From contig CAXKVF010000073.1 in the NCBI GenBank assembly GCA_964057225.1, positions 1 through 64,000 on the forward strand: DNA of 64,000 nucleotides. The letters are read 5' to 3'. The position numbers and the translations under genes are program-made. The notes under the pieces were generated by a model that was given only the letters and a program-made list of their open reading frames with translations, had not been told where the DNA came from and searched no databases. Shown here piece after piece: positions 14,401-30,091 of this stretch. Each line of letters begins with the position of its first letter. The first letter of the stretch is position 1. The stretch is from Auanema rhodensis (lineage: Eukaryota; Nematoda; Chromadorea; Rhabditida; Rhabditidae).

Positions 14401-15699
14401 TGAAGCGAGTTACATACCAAGTGCACATCACGTGTACATTTAATTAGCATAAATTAAAGTTCACGTAAATTTCAAAGTCATGGTTACCATGAAGCAATAT
14501 CAATAAAAATTTGTTTTTAGACTAATATGGACATGGGGAATCTAATTTTGAAAACCGCATCTCTTTATCTTTCACGTGAAGCGAGTTACATACCAAGTGC
14601 ACATCACGTGTACATTTAATTAGCATAAATTAAAGTTCACGTAAATTTCAAAGTCATGGTTACCATGCACCAATATCAATAAAAATTTGTTTTTAGACTA
14701 ATATGGACATGGGAAATCTAATTTTGAAAACCGCATCTCTTTATCTTTCACGTGAAGCGAGTTACATACCAAGTGCACATCACGTGTACATTTAATTAGC
14801 ATAAATTAAAGTTCACGTAAATTTCAAAGTCATGGTTACCATGCACCAATATCAATAAAAATTTGTTTTTAGACTAATATGGACATGGGGAATCTAATTT
14901 TGAAAACCGCATCTCTTTATCTTTCACGTGAAGCGAGTTACATACCAAGTGCACATCACGTGTACATTTAAATAGCATAAATTAAAGTTCACGTAAATTT
15001 CAAAGTCATGGTTACCATGAACCAATATCAATAAAAATTTGTTTTTAGACTAATATGGACATGGGGAATCTAATTTTGGAAACCGCATCTCTTTATCTTT
15101 CACGTGAAGCGAGTTACATACCAAGTGCACATCACGTGTACATTTAATTAGCATAAATTAAAGTTCACGTAAACTTCAAAGTCATGGTTACCATGAAGCA
15201 ATATCAATAAAAATTTGTTTTTAGACTAATATGGACATGGGGAATCTAATTTTGAAAACCGCATCTCTTTATCTTTCACGTGAAGCGAGTTACATACCAA
15301 GTGCACATCACGTGTACATTTAATTAGCATAAATTAAAGTTCACGTAAATTTCAAAGTCATGGTTACCATGAACCAATATCAATAAAAATTTGTTTTTAG
15401 ACTAATATGGACATGGGGAATCTAATTTTGAAAACCGCATCTCTTTATCTTTCACGTGAAGCGAGTTACATACCAAGTGCACATCACGTGTACATTTAAT
15501 TAGCATAAATTAAAGTTCACGTAAATTTCAAAGTCATGGTTACCATGAAGCAATATCAATAAAAATTTGTTTTTAGACTAATATGGACATGGGGAATCTA
15601 ATTTTGAAAACCGCATCTCTTTATCTTTCACGTGAAGCGAGTTACATACCAAGTGCACATCACGTGTACATTTAATTAGCATAAATTAAAGTTCACGTA

Positions 15700-17850
15700 A
15701 ATTTCAAAGTCATGGTTACCATGCACCAATATCAATGAAAATTTGTTTTTAGACTAATATGGACATGGGGAATCTAATTTTGGAAACCGCATCTCTTTAT
15801 CTTTCACGTGAAGCGAGTTACATACCAAGTGCACATCACGTGTACATTTAATTAGCATAAATTAAAGTTCACGTAAATTTCAAAGTCATGGTTACCATGA
15901 ACCAATATCAATAAAAATTTGTTTTTAGACTAATGTGGACATGGGGAATCTAATTTTGAAAACCGCATCTCTTTATCTTTCACGTGAAGCGAGTTACATA
16001 CCAAGTGCACATCACGTGTACATTTAATTAGCATAAATTAAAGTTCACGTAAATTTCAAAGTCATGGTTACCATTAACCAATATCAATAAAAATTTGTTT
16101 TTAGACTAATATGGACATGGGGAATCTAATTTTGAAAACCGCATCTCTTTATCTTTCACGTGAAGCGAGTTACATACCAAGTGCACATCACGTGTACATT
16201 TAATTAGCATAAATTAAAGTTCACGTAAACTTCAAAGTCATGGTTACCATGAAGCAATATCAATAAAAATTTGTTTTTAGACTAATATGGACATGGGGAA
16301 TCTAATTTTGAAAACCGCATCTCTTTATCTTTCACGTGAAGCGAGTTACATACCAAGTGCACATCACGTGTACATTTAATTAGCATAAATTAAAGTTCAC
16401 GTAAATTTCAAAGTCATGGTTACCATGAACCAATATCAATAAAAATTTGTTTTTAGACTAATATGGACATGGGGAATCTAATTTTGAAAACCGCATCTCT
16501 TTATCTTTCACGTGAAGCGAGTTACATACCAAGTGCACATCACGTGTACATTTAATTAGCATAAATTAAAGTTCACGTAAATTTCAAAGTCATGGTTACC
16601 ATGAAGCAATATCAATAAAAATTTGTTTTTAGACTAATATGGACATGGGGAATCTAATTTTGAAAACCGCATCTCTTTATCTTTCACGTGAAGCGAGTTA
16701 CATACCAAGTGCACATCACGTGTACATTTAATTAGCATAAATTAAAGTTCACGTAAATTTCAAAGTCATGGTTACCATGCACCAATATCAATGAAAATTT
16801 GTTTTTAGACTAATATGGACATGGGGAATCTAATTTTGGAAACCGCATCTCTTTATCTTTCACGTGAAGCGAGTTACATACCAAGTGCACATCACGTGTA
16901 CATTTAATTAGCATAAATTAAAGTTCACGTAAATTTCAAAGTCATGGTTACCATGAACCAATATCAATAAAAATTTGTTTTTAGACTAATGTGGACATGG
17001 GGAATCTAATTTTGAAAACCGCATCTCTTTATCTTTCACGTGAAGCGAGTTACATACCAAGTGCACATCACGTGTACATTTAATTAGCATAAATTAAAGT
17101 TCACGTAAATTTCAAAGTCATGGTTACCATTAACCAATATCAATAAAAATTTGTTTTTAGACTAATATGGACATGGGGAATCTAATTTTGAAAACCGCAT
17201 CTCTTTATCTTTCACGTGAAGCGAGTTACATACCAAGTGCACATCACGTGTACATTTAATTAGCATAAATTAAAGTTCACGTAAACTTCAAAGTCATGGT
17301 TACCATGAAGAAATATCAATAAAAATTTGTTTTTAGACTAATATGGACATGGGGAATCTAATTTTGAAAACCGCATCTCTTTATCTTTCACGTGAAGCGA
17401 GTTACATACCAAGTGCACATCACGTGTACATTTAATTAGCATAAATTAAAGTTCACGTAAATTTCAAAGTCATGGTTACCATGAAGCAATATCAATAAAA
17501 ATTTGTTTTTAGACTAATATGGACATGGGGAATCTAATTTTGAAAACCGCATCTCTTTATCTTTCACGTGAAGCGAGTTACATACCAAGTGCACATCACG
17601 TGTACATTTAATTAGCATAAATTAAAGTTCACGTAAATTTCAAAGTCATGGTTACCATGAACCAATATCAATCAAAATTTGTTTTTAGACTAATATGGAC
17701 ATGGGGAATCTAATTTTGAAAACCGCATCTCTTTATCTTTCACGTGAAGCGAGTTACATACCAAGTGCACATCACGTGTACATTTAATTAGCATAAATTA
17801 AAGTTCACGTAAATTTCAAAGTCATGGTTACCATGAAGCAATATCAATAA
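15700..17850. repeat. 6-monomer (1056-bp) HOR
   Basis: CATTAACC at about 16071 and 17127 and TCAATGAAAATT at about 15733 and 16789 are each 1056 bp (6 x 176) apart. The linked variants TTTTGGAAACC and CTAATGTGG recur in the same order. The second copy is nested within the 13-monomer HOR that follows. Confidence 0.8.
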
Positions 17851-20800
17851 AAATTTGTTTTTAGACTAATATGGACATGGGGAATCTAATTTTGAAAACC
17901 GCATCTCTTTATCTTTCACGTGAAGCGAGTTACATACCAAGTGCACATCACGTGTACATTTAATTAGCATAAATTAAAGTTCACGTAAATTTCAAAGTCA
18001 TGGTTACCATGAAGCAATATCAATAAAAATTTGTTTTTAGACTAATATGGACATGGGGAATCTAATTTTGAAAACCGCATCTCTTTATCTTTCACGTGAA
18101 GCGAGTTACATACCAAGTGCACATCACGTGTACATTTAATTAGCATAAATTAAAGTTCACGTAAATTTCAAAGTCATGGTTACCATGAACCAATATCAAT
18201 CAAAATTTGTTTTTAGACTAATATGGACATGGGGAATCTAATTTTGAAAACCGCATCTCTTTATCTTTCACGTGAAGCGAGTTACATACCAAGTGCACAT
18301 CATGTGTACATTTAATTAGCATAAATTAAAGTTCACGTAAATTTCAAAGTCATGGTTACCATGCATCAATATCAATAAAAATTTGTTTTTAGACTAATAT
18401 GGACATGGGGAATCTACTTTTGAAAACCGCATCCCTTTATCTTTCACGTGAAGCGAGTTACATACCAAGTGCACATCACGTGTACACTTAATAAGCATAA
18501 ATTAAAGTTCACGTAAATTTCAAAGTCATGGTTACCATGCATCAATATTAATAAAAATTCGTTTTTAGACTAGTATGGACATGGGGAATCTAATTTTGAA
18601 AACCGCATCTCTTTATCTTTCACGTGAAGCGAGTTACATACCAAGTGCACATCACGTGTACATTTAATTAGCATAAATTAAAGTTCACGTAAATTTCAAA
18701 GTCATGGTTACCATGAACCAATATCAATAAAAATTTGTTTTTAGACTAATATGGACATGGGGAATCTAATTTTGAAAACCGCATCTCTTTATCTTTCACG
18801 TGAAGCGAGTTACATACCAAGTGCACATCACGTGTACATTTAATTAGCATAAATTAAAGTTCACGTAAATTTCAAAGTCATGGTTACCATGAAGCAATAT
18901 CAATAAAAATTTGTTTTTAGACTAATATGGACATGGGGAATCTAATTTTGAAAACCGCATCTCTTTATCTTTCACGTGAAGCGAGTTACATACCAAGTGC
19001 ACATCACGTGTACATTTAATTAGCATAAATTAAAGTTCACGTAAATTTCAAAGTCATGGTTACCATGCACCAATATCAATGAAAATTTGTTTTTAGACTA
19101 ATATGGACATGGGGAATCTAATTTTGGAAACCGCATCTCTTTATCTTTCACGTGAAGCGAGTTACATACCAAGTGCACATCACGTGTACATTTAATTAGC
19201 ATAAATTAAAGTTCACGTAAATTTCAAAGTCATGGTTACCATGAACCAATATCAATAAAAATTTGTTTTTAGACTAATGTGGACATGGGGAATCTAATTT
19301 TGAAAACCGCATCTCTTTATCTTTCACGTGAAGCGAGTTACATACCAAGTGCACATCACGTGTACATTTAATTAGCATAAATTAAAGTTCACGTAAATTT
19401 CAAAGTCATGGTTACCATTAACCAATATCAATAAAAATTTGTTTTTAGACTAATATGGACATGGGGAATCTAATTTTGAAAACCGCATCTCTTTATCTTT
19501 CACGTGAAGCGAGTTACATACCAAGTGCACATCACGTGTACATTTAATTAGCATAAATTAAAGTTCACGTAAACTTCAAAGTCATGGTTACCATGAAGAA
19601 ATATCAATAAAAATTTGTTTTTAGACTAATATGGACATGGGGAATCTAATTTTGAAAACCGCATCTCTTTATCTTTCACGTGAAGCGAGTTACATACCAA
19701 GTGCACATCACGTGTACATTTAATTAGCATAAATTAAAGTTCACGTAAATTTCAAAGTCATGGTTACCATGAAGCAATATCAATAAAAATTTGTTTTTAG
19801 ACTAATATGGACATGGGGAATCTAATTTTGTAAACCGCATCTCTTTATCTTTCACGTGAAGCGAGTTACATACCAAGTGCACATCACGTGTACATTTAAT
19901 TAGCATAAATTAAAGTTCACGTAAATTTCAAAGTCATGGTTACCATGAACCAATATCAATCAAAATTTGTTTTTAGACTAATATGGACATGGGGAATCTA
20001 ATTTTGAAAACCGCATCTCTTTATCTTTCACGTGAAGCGAGTTACATACCAAGTGCACATCACGTGTACATTTAATTAGCATAAATTAAAGTTCACGTAA
20101 ATTTCAAAGTCATGGTTACCATGAAGCAATATCAATAAAAATTTGTTTTTAGACTAATATGGACATGGGGAATCTAATTTTGAAAACCGCATCTCTTTAT
20201 CTTTCACGTGAAGCGAGTTACATACCAAGTGCACATCACGTGTACATTTAATTAGCATAAATTAAAGTTCACGTAAATTTCAAAGTCATGGTTACCATGA
20301 AGCAATATCAATAAAAATTTGTTTTTAGACTAATATGGACATGGGGAATCTAATTTTGAAAACCGCATCTCTTTATCTTTCACGTGAAGCGAGTTACATA
20401 CCAAGTGCACATCACGTGTACATTTAATTAGCATAAATTAAAGTTCACGTAAATTTCAAAGTCATGGTTACCATGAACCAATATCAATCAAAATTTGTTT
20501 TTAGACTAATATGGACATGGGGAATCTAATTTTGAAAACCGCATCTCTTTATCTTTCACGTGAAGCGAGTTACATACCAAGTGCACATCATGTGTACATT
20601 TAATTAGCATAAATTAAAGTTCACGTAAATTTCAAAGTCATGGTTACCATGCATCAATATCAATAAAAATTTGTTTTTAGACTAATATGGACATGGGGAA
20701 TCTACTTTTGAAAACCGCATCCCTTTATCTTTCACGTGAAGCGAGTTACATACCAAGTGCACATCACGTGTACACTTAATAAGCATAAATTAAAGTTCAC

Positions 20801-20950
20801 GTAAATTTCAAAGTCATGGTTACCATGCATCAATATTAATAAAAATTCGTTTTTAGACTAGTATGGACATGGGGAATCTAATTTTGAAAACCGCATCTCT
20901 TTATCTTTCACGTGAAGCGAGTTACATACCAAGTGCACATCACGTGTACA
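16375..20950. repeat. 13-monomer (2288-bp) HOR, two copies
   Basis: Rare variants recur at exactly 2288 bp: CATCATGTG (about 18299 and 20587), GAAGAAATATC (about 17309 and 19597), CTACTTTTG with GCATCCCTTT, TACACTTAATAAGC, and AAAATTCG with CTAGTATGG. Copies are roughly 16375-18662 and 18663-20950; monomer types on either side no longer match. Divergence between copies is very low (one clear difference is TTTTGTAAACC near 19827 in copy 2 only), pointing to a recent event. Confidence 0.85.
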
Positions 20951-23900
20951 TTTAATTAGCATAAATTAAAGTTCACGTAAATTTCAAAGTCATGGTTACC
21001 ATGCATCAATATCAATAAAAATTTGTTTTTAGACTAATATGGACATGGGGAATCTAATTTTGAAAACCGCATCTCTTTATCTTTCACGTGAAGCGAGTTA
21101 CATACCAAGTGCACATCACGTGTACATTTAATTAGCATAAATTAAAGTTCACGTAAATTTCAAAGTCATGGTTACCATGAAGCAATATCAATAAAAATTT
21201 GTTTTTAGACTAATATGGACATGGGGAATCTAATTTTGAAAACCGCATCTCTTTATCTTTCACGTGAAGCGAGTTACATACCAAGTGCACATCACGTGTA
21301 CATTTAATTAGCATAAATTAAAGTTCACGTAAATTTCAAAGTCATGGTTACCATGAAGCAATATCAATAAAAATTTGTTTTTAGACTAATATGGACATGG
21401 GGAATCTAATTTTGAAAACCGCATCTCTTTATCTTTCACGTGAAGCGAGTTACATACCAAGTGCACATCACGTGTACATTTAATTAGCATAAATTAAAGT
21501 TCACGTAAATTTCAAAGTCATGGTTACCATGCACCAATATCAATAAAAATTTGTTTTTAGACTAATATGGACATGGGAAATCTAATTTTGAAAACCGCAT
21601 CTCTTTATCTTTCACGTGAAGCGAGTTACATACCAAGAGCACATCACGTGTACATTTAATTAGCATAAATTAAAGTTCACGTAAATTTCAAAGTCATGGT
21701 TACCATGAACCAATATCAATAAAAATTTGTTTTTAGACTAATATGGACATGGGGAATCTAATTTTGAAAACCGCATCTCTTTATCTTTCACGTGAAGCGA
21801 GTTACATACCAAGTGCACATCACGTGTACATTTAATTAGCATAAATTAAAGTTCACGTAAATTTCAAAAGTCATGGTTACCATGCACCAATATCAATAAA
21901 AATTTGTTTTTAGACTAATATGGACATGGGGAATCTAATTTTGAAAACCGCATCTCTTTATCTTTCACGTGAAGCGAGTTACATACCAAGTGCACATCAC
22001 GTGTACATTTAAATAGCATAAATTAAAGTTCACGTAAATTTCAAAGTCATGGTTACCATGAACCAATATCAATAAAAATTTGTTTTTAGACTAATATGGA
22101 CATGGGGAATCTAATTTTGGAAACCGCATCTCTTTATCTTTCACGTGAAGCGAGTTACATACCAAGTGCACATCACGTGTACATTTAATTAGCATAAATT
22201 AAAGTTCACGTAAACTTCAAAGTCATGGTTACCATGAAGCAATATCAATAAAAATTTGTTTTTAGACTAATATGGACATGGGGAATCTAATTTTGAAAAC
22301 CGCATCTCTTTATCTTTCACGTGAAGCGAGTTACATACCAAGTGCACATCACGTGTACATTTAATTAGCATAAATTAAAGTTCACGTAAATTTCAAAGTC
22401 ATGGTTACCATGAACCAATATCAATAAAAATTTGTTTTTAGACTAATATGGACATGGGGAATCTAATTTTGAAAACCGCATCTCTTTATCTTTCACGTGA
22501 AGCGAGTTACATACCAAGTGCACATCACGTGTACATTTAATTAGCATAAATTAAAGTTCACGTAAATTTCAAAGTCATGGTTACCATGAACCAATATCAA
22601 TAAAAATTTGTTTTTAGACTAATATGGACATGGGGAATCTAATTTTGAAAACCGCATCTCTTTATCTTTCACGTGAAGCGAGTTACATACCAAGTGCACA
22701 TCACGTGTACATTTAATTAGCATAAATTAAAGTTCACGTAAATTTCAAAGTCATGGTTACCATGAAGCAATATCAATAAAAATTTGTTTTTAGACTAATA
22801 TGGACATGGGGAATCTAATTTTGAAAACCGCATCTCTTTATCTTTCACGTGAAGCGAGTTACATACCAAGTGCACATCACGTGTACATTTAATTAGCATA
22901 AATTAAAGTTCACGTAAATTTCAAAGTCATGGTTACCATGAAGCAATATCAATAAAAATTTGTTTTTAGACTAATATGGACATGGGGAATCTAATTTTGA
23001 AAACCGCATCTCTTTATCTTTCACGTGAAGCGAGTTACATACCAAGTGCACATCACGTGTACATTTAATTAGCATAAATTAAAGTTCACGTAAATTTCAA
23101 AGTCATGGTTACCATGCACCAATATCAATAAAAATTTGTTTTTAGACTAATATGGACATGGGGAATCTAATTTTGGAAACCGCATCTCTTTATCTTTCAC
23201 GTGAAGCGAGTTACATACCAAGTGCACATCACGTGTACATTTAATTAGCATAAATTAAAGTTCACGTAAATTTCAAAGTCATGGTTACCATGAACCAATA
23301 TCAATAAAAATTTGTTTTTAGACTAATATGGACATGGGGAATCTAATTTTGAAAACCGCATCTCTTTATCTTTCACGTGAAGCGAGTTACATACCAAGTG
23401 CACATCACGTGTACATTTAATTAGCATAAATTAAAGTTCACGTAAATTTCAAAGTCATGGTTACCATGAAGCAATATCAATAAAAATTTGTTTTTAGACT
23501 AATATGGACATGGGGAATCTAATTTTGAAAACCGCATCTCTTTATCTTTCACGTGAAGCGAGTTACATACCAAGTGCACATCACGTGTACATTTAATTAG
23601 CATAAATTAAAGTTCACGTAAATTTCAAAGTCATGGTTACCATGAAGCAATATCAATAAAAATTTGTTTTTAGACTAATATGGACATGGGGAATCTAATT
23701 TTGAAAACCGCATCTCTTTATCTTTCACGTGAAGCGAGTTACATACCAAGTGCACATCACGTGTACATTTAATTAGCATAAATTAAAGTTCACGTAAATT
23801 TCAAAGTCATGGTTACCATGCACCAATATCAATAAAAATTTGTTTTTAGACTAATATGGACATGGGGAATCTAATTTTGGAAACCGCATCTCTTTATCTT

Positions 23901-24989
23901 TCACGTGAAGCGAGTTACATACCAAGTGCACATCACGTGTACATTTAATTAGCATAAATTAAAGTTCACGTAAATTTCAAAGTCATGGTTACCATGAACC
24001 AATATCAATAAAAATTTGTTTTTAGACTAATATGGACATGGGGAATCTAATTTTGAAAACCGCATCTCTTTATCTTTCACGTGAAGCGAGTTACATACCA
24101 AGTGCACATCACGTGTACATTTAATTAGCATAAATTAAAGTTCACGTAAATTTCAAAGTCATGGTTACCATGAACCAATATCAATAAAAATTTGTTTTTA
24201 GACTAATATGGACATGGGGAATCTAATTTTGAAAACCGCATCTCTTTATCTTTCACGTGAAGCGAGTTACATACCAAGTGCACATCACGTGTACATTTAA
24301 TTAGCATAAATTAAAGTTCACGTAAATTTCAAAGTCATGGTTACCATGAAGCAATATCAATAAAAATTTGTTTTTAGACTAATATGGACATGGGGAATCT
24401 AATTATGAAAACCGCATCTCTTTATCTTTCACGTGAAGCGAGTTACATACCAAGTGCACATCACGTGTACATTTAATTAGCATAAATTAAAGTTCACGTA
24501 AATTTCAAAGTCATGGTTACCATGAAGCAATATCAATAAAAATTTGTTTTTAGACTAATATGGACATGGGGAATCTAATTTTGAAAACCGCATCTCTTTA
24601 TCTTTCACGTGAAGCGAGTTACATACCAAGTGCACATCACGTGTACATTTAATTAGCATAAATTAAAGTTCACGTAAATTTCAAAGTCATGGTTACCATG
24701 CACCAATATCAATAAAAATTTGTTTTTAGACTAATATGGACATGGGGAATCTAATTTTGGAAACCGCATCTCTTTATCTTTCACGTGAAGCGAGTTACAT
24801 ACCAAGTGCACATCACGTGTACATTTAATTAGCATAAATTAAAGTTCACGTAAATTTCAAAGTCATGGTTACCATGAACCAATATCAATAAAAATTTGTT
24901 TTTAGACTAATGTGGACATGGGGAATCTAATTTTGAAAACCGCATCTCTTTATCTTTCACGTGAAGCGAGTTACATACCAAGTGCACAT

Positions 24990-27900
24990 CACGTGTACAT
25001 TTAATTAGCATAAATTAAAGTTCACGTAAATTTCAAAGTCATGGTTACCATGAACCAATATCAATAAAAATTTGTTTTTAGACTAATATGGACATGGGGA
25101 ATCTAATTTTGAAAACCGCATCTCTTTATCTTTCACGTGAAGCGAGTTACATACCAAGTGCACATCACGTGTACATTTAATTAGCATAAATTAAAGTTCA
25201 CGTAAACTTCAAAGTCATGGTTACCATGAAGCAATATCAATAAAAATTTGTTTTTAGACTAATATGGACATGGGGAATCTAATTTTGAAAACCGCATCTC
25301 TTTATCTTTCACGTGAAGCGAGTTACATACCAAGTGCACATCACGGGTACATTTAATTAGCATAAATTAAAGTTCACGTAAATTTCAAAGTCATGGTTAC
25401 CATGAACCAATATCAATAAAAATTTGTTTTTAGACTAATATGGACATGGGGAATCTAATTTTGAAAACCGCATCTCTTTATATTTCACGTGAAGCGAGTT
25501 ACATACCAAGTGCACATCACGTGTACATTTAATTAGCATAAATTAAAGTTCACGTAAATTTCAAAGTCATGGTTACCATGAAGCAATATCAATAAAAATT
25601 TGTTTTTAGACTAATATGGACATGGGGAATCTAATTTTGAAAACCGCATCTCTTTATCTTTCACGTGAAGCGAGTTACATACCAAGTGCACATCACGTGT
25701 ACATTTAATTAGCATAAATTAAAGTTCACGTAAATTTCAAAGTCATGGTTATCATGAAGCAATATCAATAAAAATTTGTTTTTAGACTAATATGGACATG
25801 GGGAATCTAATTTTGAAAACCGCATCTCTTTATCTTTCACGTGAAGCGAGTTACATACCAAGTGCACATCACGTGTACATTTAATTAGCATAAATTAAAG
25901 TTCACGTAAATTTCAAAGTCATGGTTACCATGAACCAATATCAATCAAAATTTGTTTTTAGACTAATATGGACATGGGGAATCTAATTTTGAAAACCGCA
26001 TCTCTTTATCTTTCACATGAAGCGAGTTACATACCAAGTGCACATCACGTGTACATTTAATTAGCATGAATTAAAGTTCACGTAAATTTCAAAGTCATGG
26101 TTACCATGCACCAATATCAATAAAAATTTGTTTTTAGACTAATATGGACATGGGGAATCTAATTTTGAAAACCGCATCTCTTTATCTTTCACGTGAAGCG
26201 AGTTACATACCAAGTGCACATCACGTGTACATTTAATTAGCATGAATTAAAGTTCACGTAAATTTCAAAGTCATGGTTACCATGCACCAATATCAATAAA
26301 AATTTGTTTTTAGACTAATATGGACATGGGGAATCTAATTTTGAAAACCGCATCTCTTTATCTTTCACGTGAAGCGAGTTACATACCAAGTGCACATCAC
26401 GTGTACATTTAATTAGCATAAATTAAAGTTCACGTAAATTTCAAAGTCATGGTTACCATGCACCAATATCAATAAAAATTTGTTTTTAGACTAATATGGA
26501 CATGGGGAATCTAATTTTGAAAACCGCATCTCTTTATCTTTCACGTGAAGCGAGTTACATACCAAGTGCACATCACGTGTACATTTAATTAGCATAAATT
26601 AAAGTTCAAAGTCATGGTTACCATGCACCAATATCAATAAAAAGTTGTTTTTAGACTAATATGGACATGGGGAATCTAATTTTGAAAACCGCATCTCTTT
26701 ATCTTTCACGTGAAGCGAGTTACATACCAAGTGCACATCACGTGTACATTTAATTAGCATAAATTAAAGTTCACGTAAATTTCAAAGTCATGGTTACCAT
26801 GAACCAATATCAATAAAAATTTGTTTTTAGACTAATATGGACATGGGGAATCTAATTTTGAAAACCGCATCTCTTTATCTTTCACGTGAAGCGAGTTACA
26901 TACCAAGTGCACATCACGTGTACATTTAATTAGCATAAATTAAAGTTCACGTAAACTTCAAAGTCATGGTTACCATGAAGCAATATCAATAAAAATTTGT
27001 TTTTAGACTAATATGGACATGGGGAATCTAATTTTGAAAACCGCATCTCTTTATCTTTCACGTGAAGCGAGTTACATACCAAGTGCACATCACGGGTACA
27101 TTTAATTAGCATAAATTAAAGTTCACGTAAATTTCAAAGTCATGGTTACCATGAACCAATATCAATAAAAATTTGTTTTTAGACTAATATGGACATGGGG
27201 AATCTAATTTTGAAAACCGCATCTCTTTATCTTTCACGTGAAGCGAGTTACATACCAAGTGCACATCACGTGTACATTTAATTAGCATAAATTAAAGTTC
27301 ACGTAAATTTCAAAGTCATGGTTACCATGAAGCAATATCAATAAAAATTTGTTTTTAGACTAATATGGACATGGGGAATCTAATTTTGAAAACCGCATCT
27401 CTTTATCTTTCACGTGAAGCGAGTTACATACCAAGTGCACATCACGTGTACATTTAATTAGCATAAATTAAAGTTCACGTAAATTTCAAAGTCATGGTTA
27501 TCATGAAGCAATATCAATAAAAATTTGTTTTTAGACTAATATGGACATGGGGAATCTAATTTTGAAAACCGCATCTCTTTATCTTTCACGTGAAGCGAGT
27601 TACATACCAAGTGCACATCACGTGTACATTTAATTAGCATAAATTAAAGTTCACGTAAATTTCAAAGTCATGGTTACCATGAACCAATATCAATCAAAAT
27701 TTGTTTTTAGACTAATATGGACATGGGGAATCTAATTTTGAAAACCGCATCTCTTTATCTTTCACATGAAGCGAGTTACATACCAAGTGCATATCACGTG
27801 TACATTTAATTAGCATGAATTAAAGTTCACGTAAATTTCAAAGTCATGGTTACCATGCACCAATATCAATAAAAATTTGTTTTTAGACTAATATGGACAT

Positions 27901-28487
27901 GGGGAATCTAATTTTGAAAACCGCATCTCTTTATCTTTCACGTGAAGCGAGTTACATACCAAGTGCACATCACGTGTACATTTAATTAGCATGAATTAAA
28001 GTTCACGTAAATTTCAAAGTCATGGTTACCATGCACCAATATCAATAAAAATTTGTTTTTAGACTAATATGGACATGGGGAATCTAATTTTGAAAACCGC
28101 ATCTCTTTATCTTTCACGTGAAGCGAGTTACATACCAAGTGCACATCACGTGTACATTTAATTAGCATAAATTAAAGTTCACGTAAATTTCAAAGTCATG
28201 GTTACCATGCACCAATATCAATAAAAATTTGTTTTTAGACTAATATGGACATGGGGAATCTAATTTTGAAAACCGCATCTCTTTATCTTTCACGTGAAGC
28301 GAGTTACATACCAAGTGCACATCACGTGTACATTTAATTAGCATAAATTAAAGTTCAAAGTCATGGTTACCATGCACCAATATCAATAAAAAGTTGTTTT
28401 TAGACTAATATGGACATGGGGAATCTAATTTTGAAAACCGCATCTCTTTATCTTTCACGTGAAGCGAGTTACATACCAAGTGCACAT
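24990..28487. repeat. 10-monomer (1749-bp) HOR, two copies
   Basis: CACGGGTAC (about 25341 and 27090), GGTTATCATG (25747 and 27496) and an 11-bp deletion in AAAGTTCAAAGTC (26601 and 28350) all repeat at 1749 bp, which is 10 x 176 minus the shared 11-bp deletion. The linked TTTCACATGAAG and AGCATGAATT variants follow in order. The deletion therefore predates the duplication. TATATTTCACG near 25481 is private to copy 1 and GTGCATATCACG near 27787 to copy 2. Confidence 0.85.
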
Positions 28488-30074
28488 CACGTGTACATTT
28501 AATTAGCATAAATTAAAGTTCACGTAAATTTCAAAGTCATGGTTACCATGCACCAATATCAATAAAAATTTGTTTTTAGACTAATATGGACATGGGGAAT
28601 CTAATTTTGAAAACCGCATCTCTTTATCTTTCACGTGAAGCGAGTTACATACCAAGTGCACATCACGTGTACATTTAATTAGCATAAATTAAAGTTCACG
28701 TAAATTTCAAAGTCATGGTTACCATAAACCAATATCAATAAAAATTTGTTTTTAGACTAATATGGACATGGGGAATCTAATTTTGAAAACCGCATCTCTT
28801 TATCTTTCACGTGAAGCGAGTTACATACCAAGTGCACATCACGTGTACATTTAATTAGCATAAATTAAAGTTCACGTAAATTTCAAAGTCATGGTTACCA
28901 TGAAGCAATATCAATAAAAATTTGTTTTTAGACTAATATGGACATGGGGAATCTAATTTTGAAAACCGCATCTCTTTATCTTTCACGTGAAGCGAGTTAC
29001 ATACCAAGTGCACATCACGTGTACATTTAATTAGCATAAATTAAAGTTCACGTAAATTTCAAAGTCATGGTTACCATGAAGCAATATCAATAAAAATTTG
29101 TTTTTAGACTAATATGGACATGGGGAATCTAATTTTGAAAACCGCATCTCTTTATCTTTCACGTGAAGCGAGTTACATACCAAGTGCATATCACGTGTAC
29201 ATTTAATTAGCATGAATTAAAGTTCACGTAAATTTCAAAGTCATGGTTACCATGCACCAATATCAATAAAAATTTGTTTTTAGACTAATATGGACATGGG
29301 GAATCTAATTTTGAAAACCGCATCTCTTTATCTTTCACGTGAAGCGAGTTACATACCAAGTGCACATCACGTGTACATTTAATTAGCATAAATTAAAGTT
29401 CACGTAAATTTCAAAGTCATGGTTACCATGCACCAATATCAATAAAAATTTGTTTTTAGACTAATATGGACATGGGGAATCTAATTTTGAAAACCGCATC
29501 TCTTTATCTTTCACGTGAAGCGAGTTACATACCAAGTGCACATCACGTGTACATTTAATTAGCATAAATCAAAGTTCACGTAAATTTCAAAGTCATGGTT
29601 ACCATGCACCAATATCAATAAAAAGTTGTTTTTAGACTAATATGGACATGGGGAATCTAATTTTGAAAACCGCATCTCTTTATCTTTCACGTGAAGCGAG
29701 TTACATACCAAGTGCACATCACGTGTACATTTAATTAGCATAAATTAAAGTTCACGTAAATTTCAAAGTCATGGTTACCATGAAGCAATATCAATAAAAA
29801 TTTGTTTTTAGACTAATATGGACATGGGGAATCTAATTTTGAAAACCGCATCTCTTTATCTTTCACGTGAAGCGAGTTACATACCAAGTGCATATCACGT
29901 GTACATTTAATTAGCATGAATTAAAGTTCACGTAAATTTGAAAGTCATGGTTACCATGCACCAATATCAATAAAAATTTGTTTTTAGACTAATATGGACA
30001 TGGGGAATCTAATTTTGAAAACCGCATCTCTTTATCTTTCACGTGAAGCGAGTTACATACCAAGTGCACATCAC

Positions 30075-30091
30075 GTGTACATTTAATTAGC

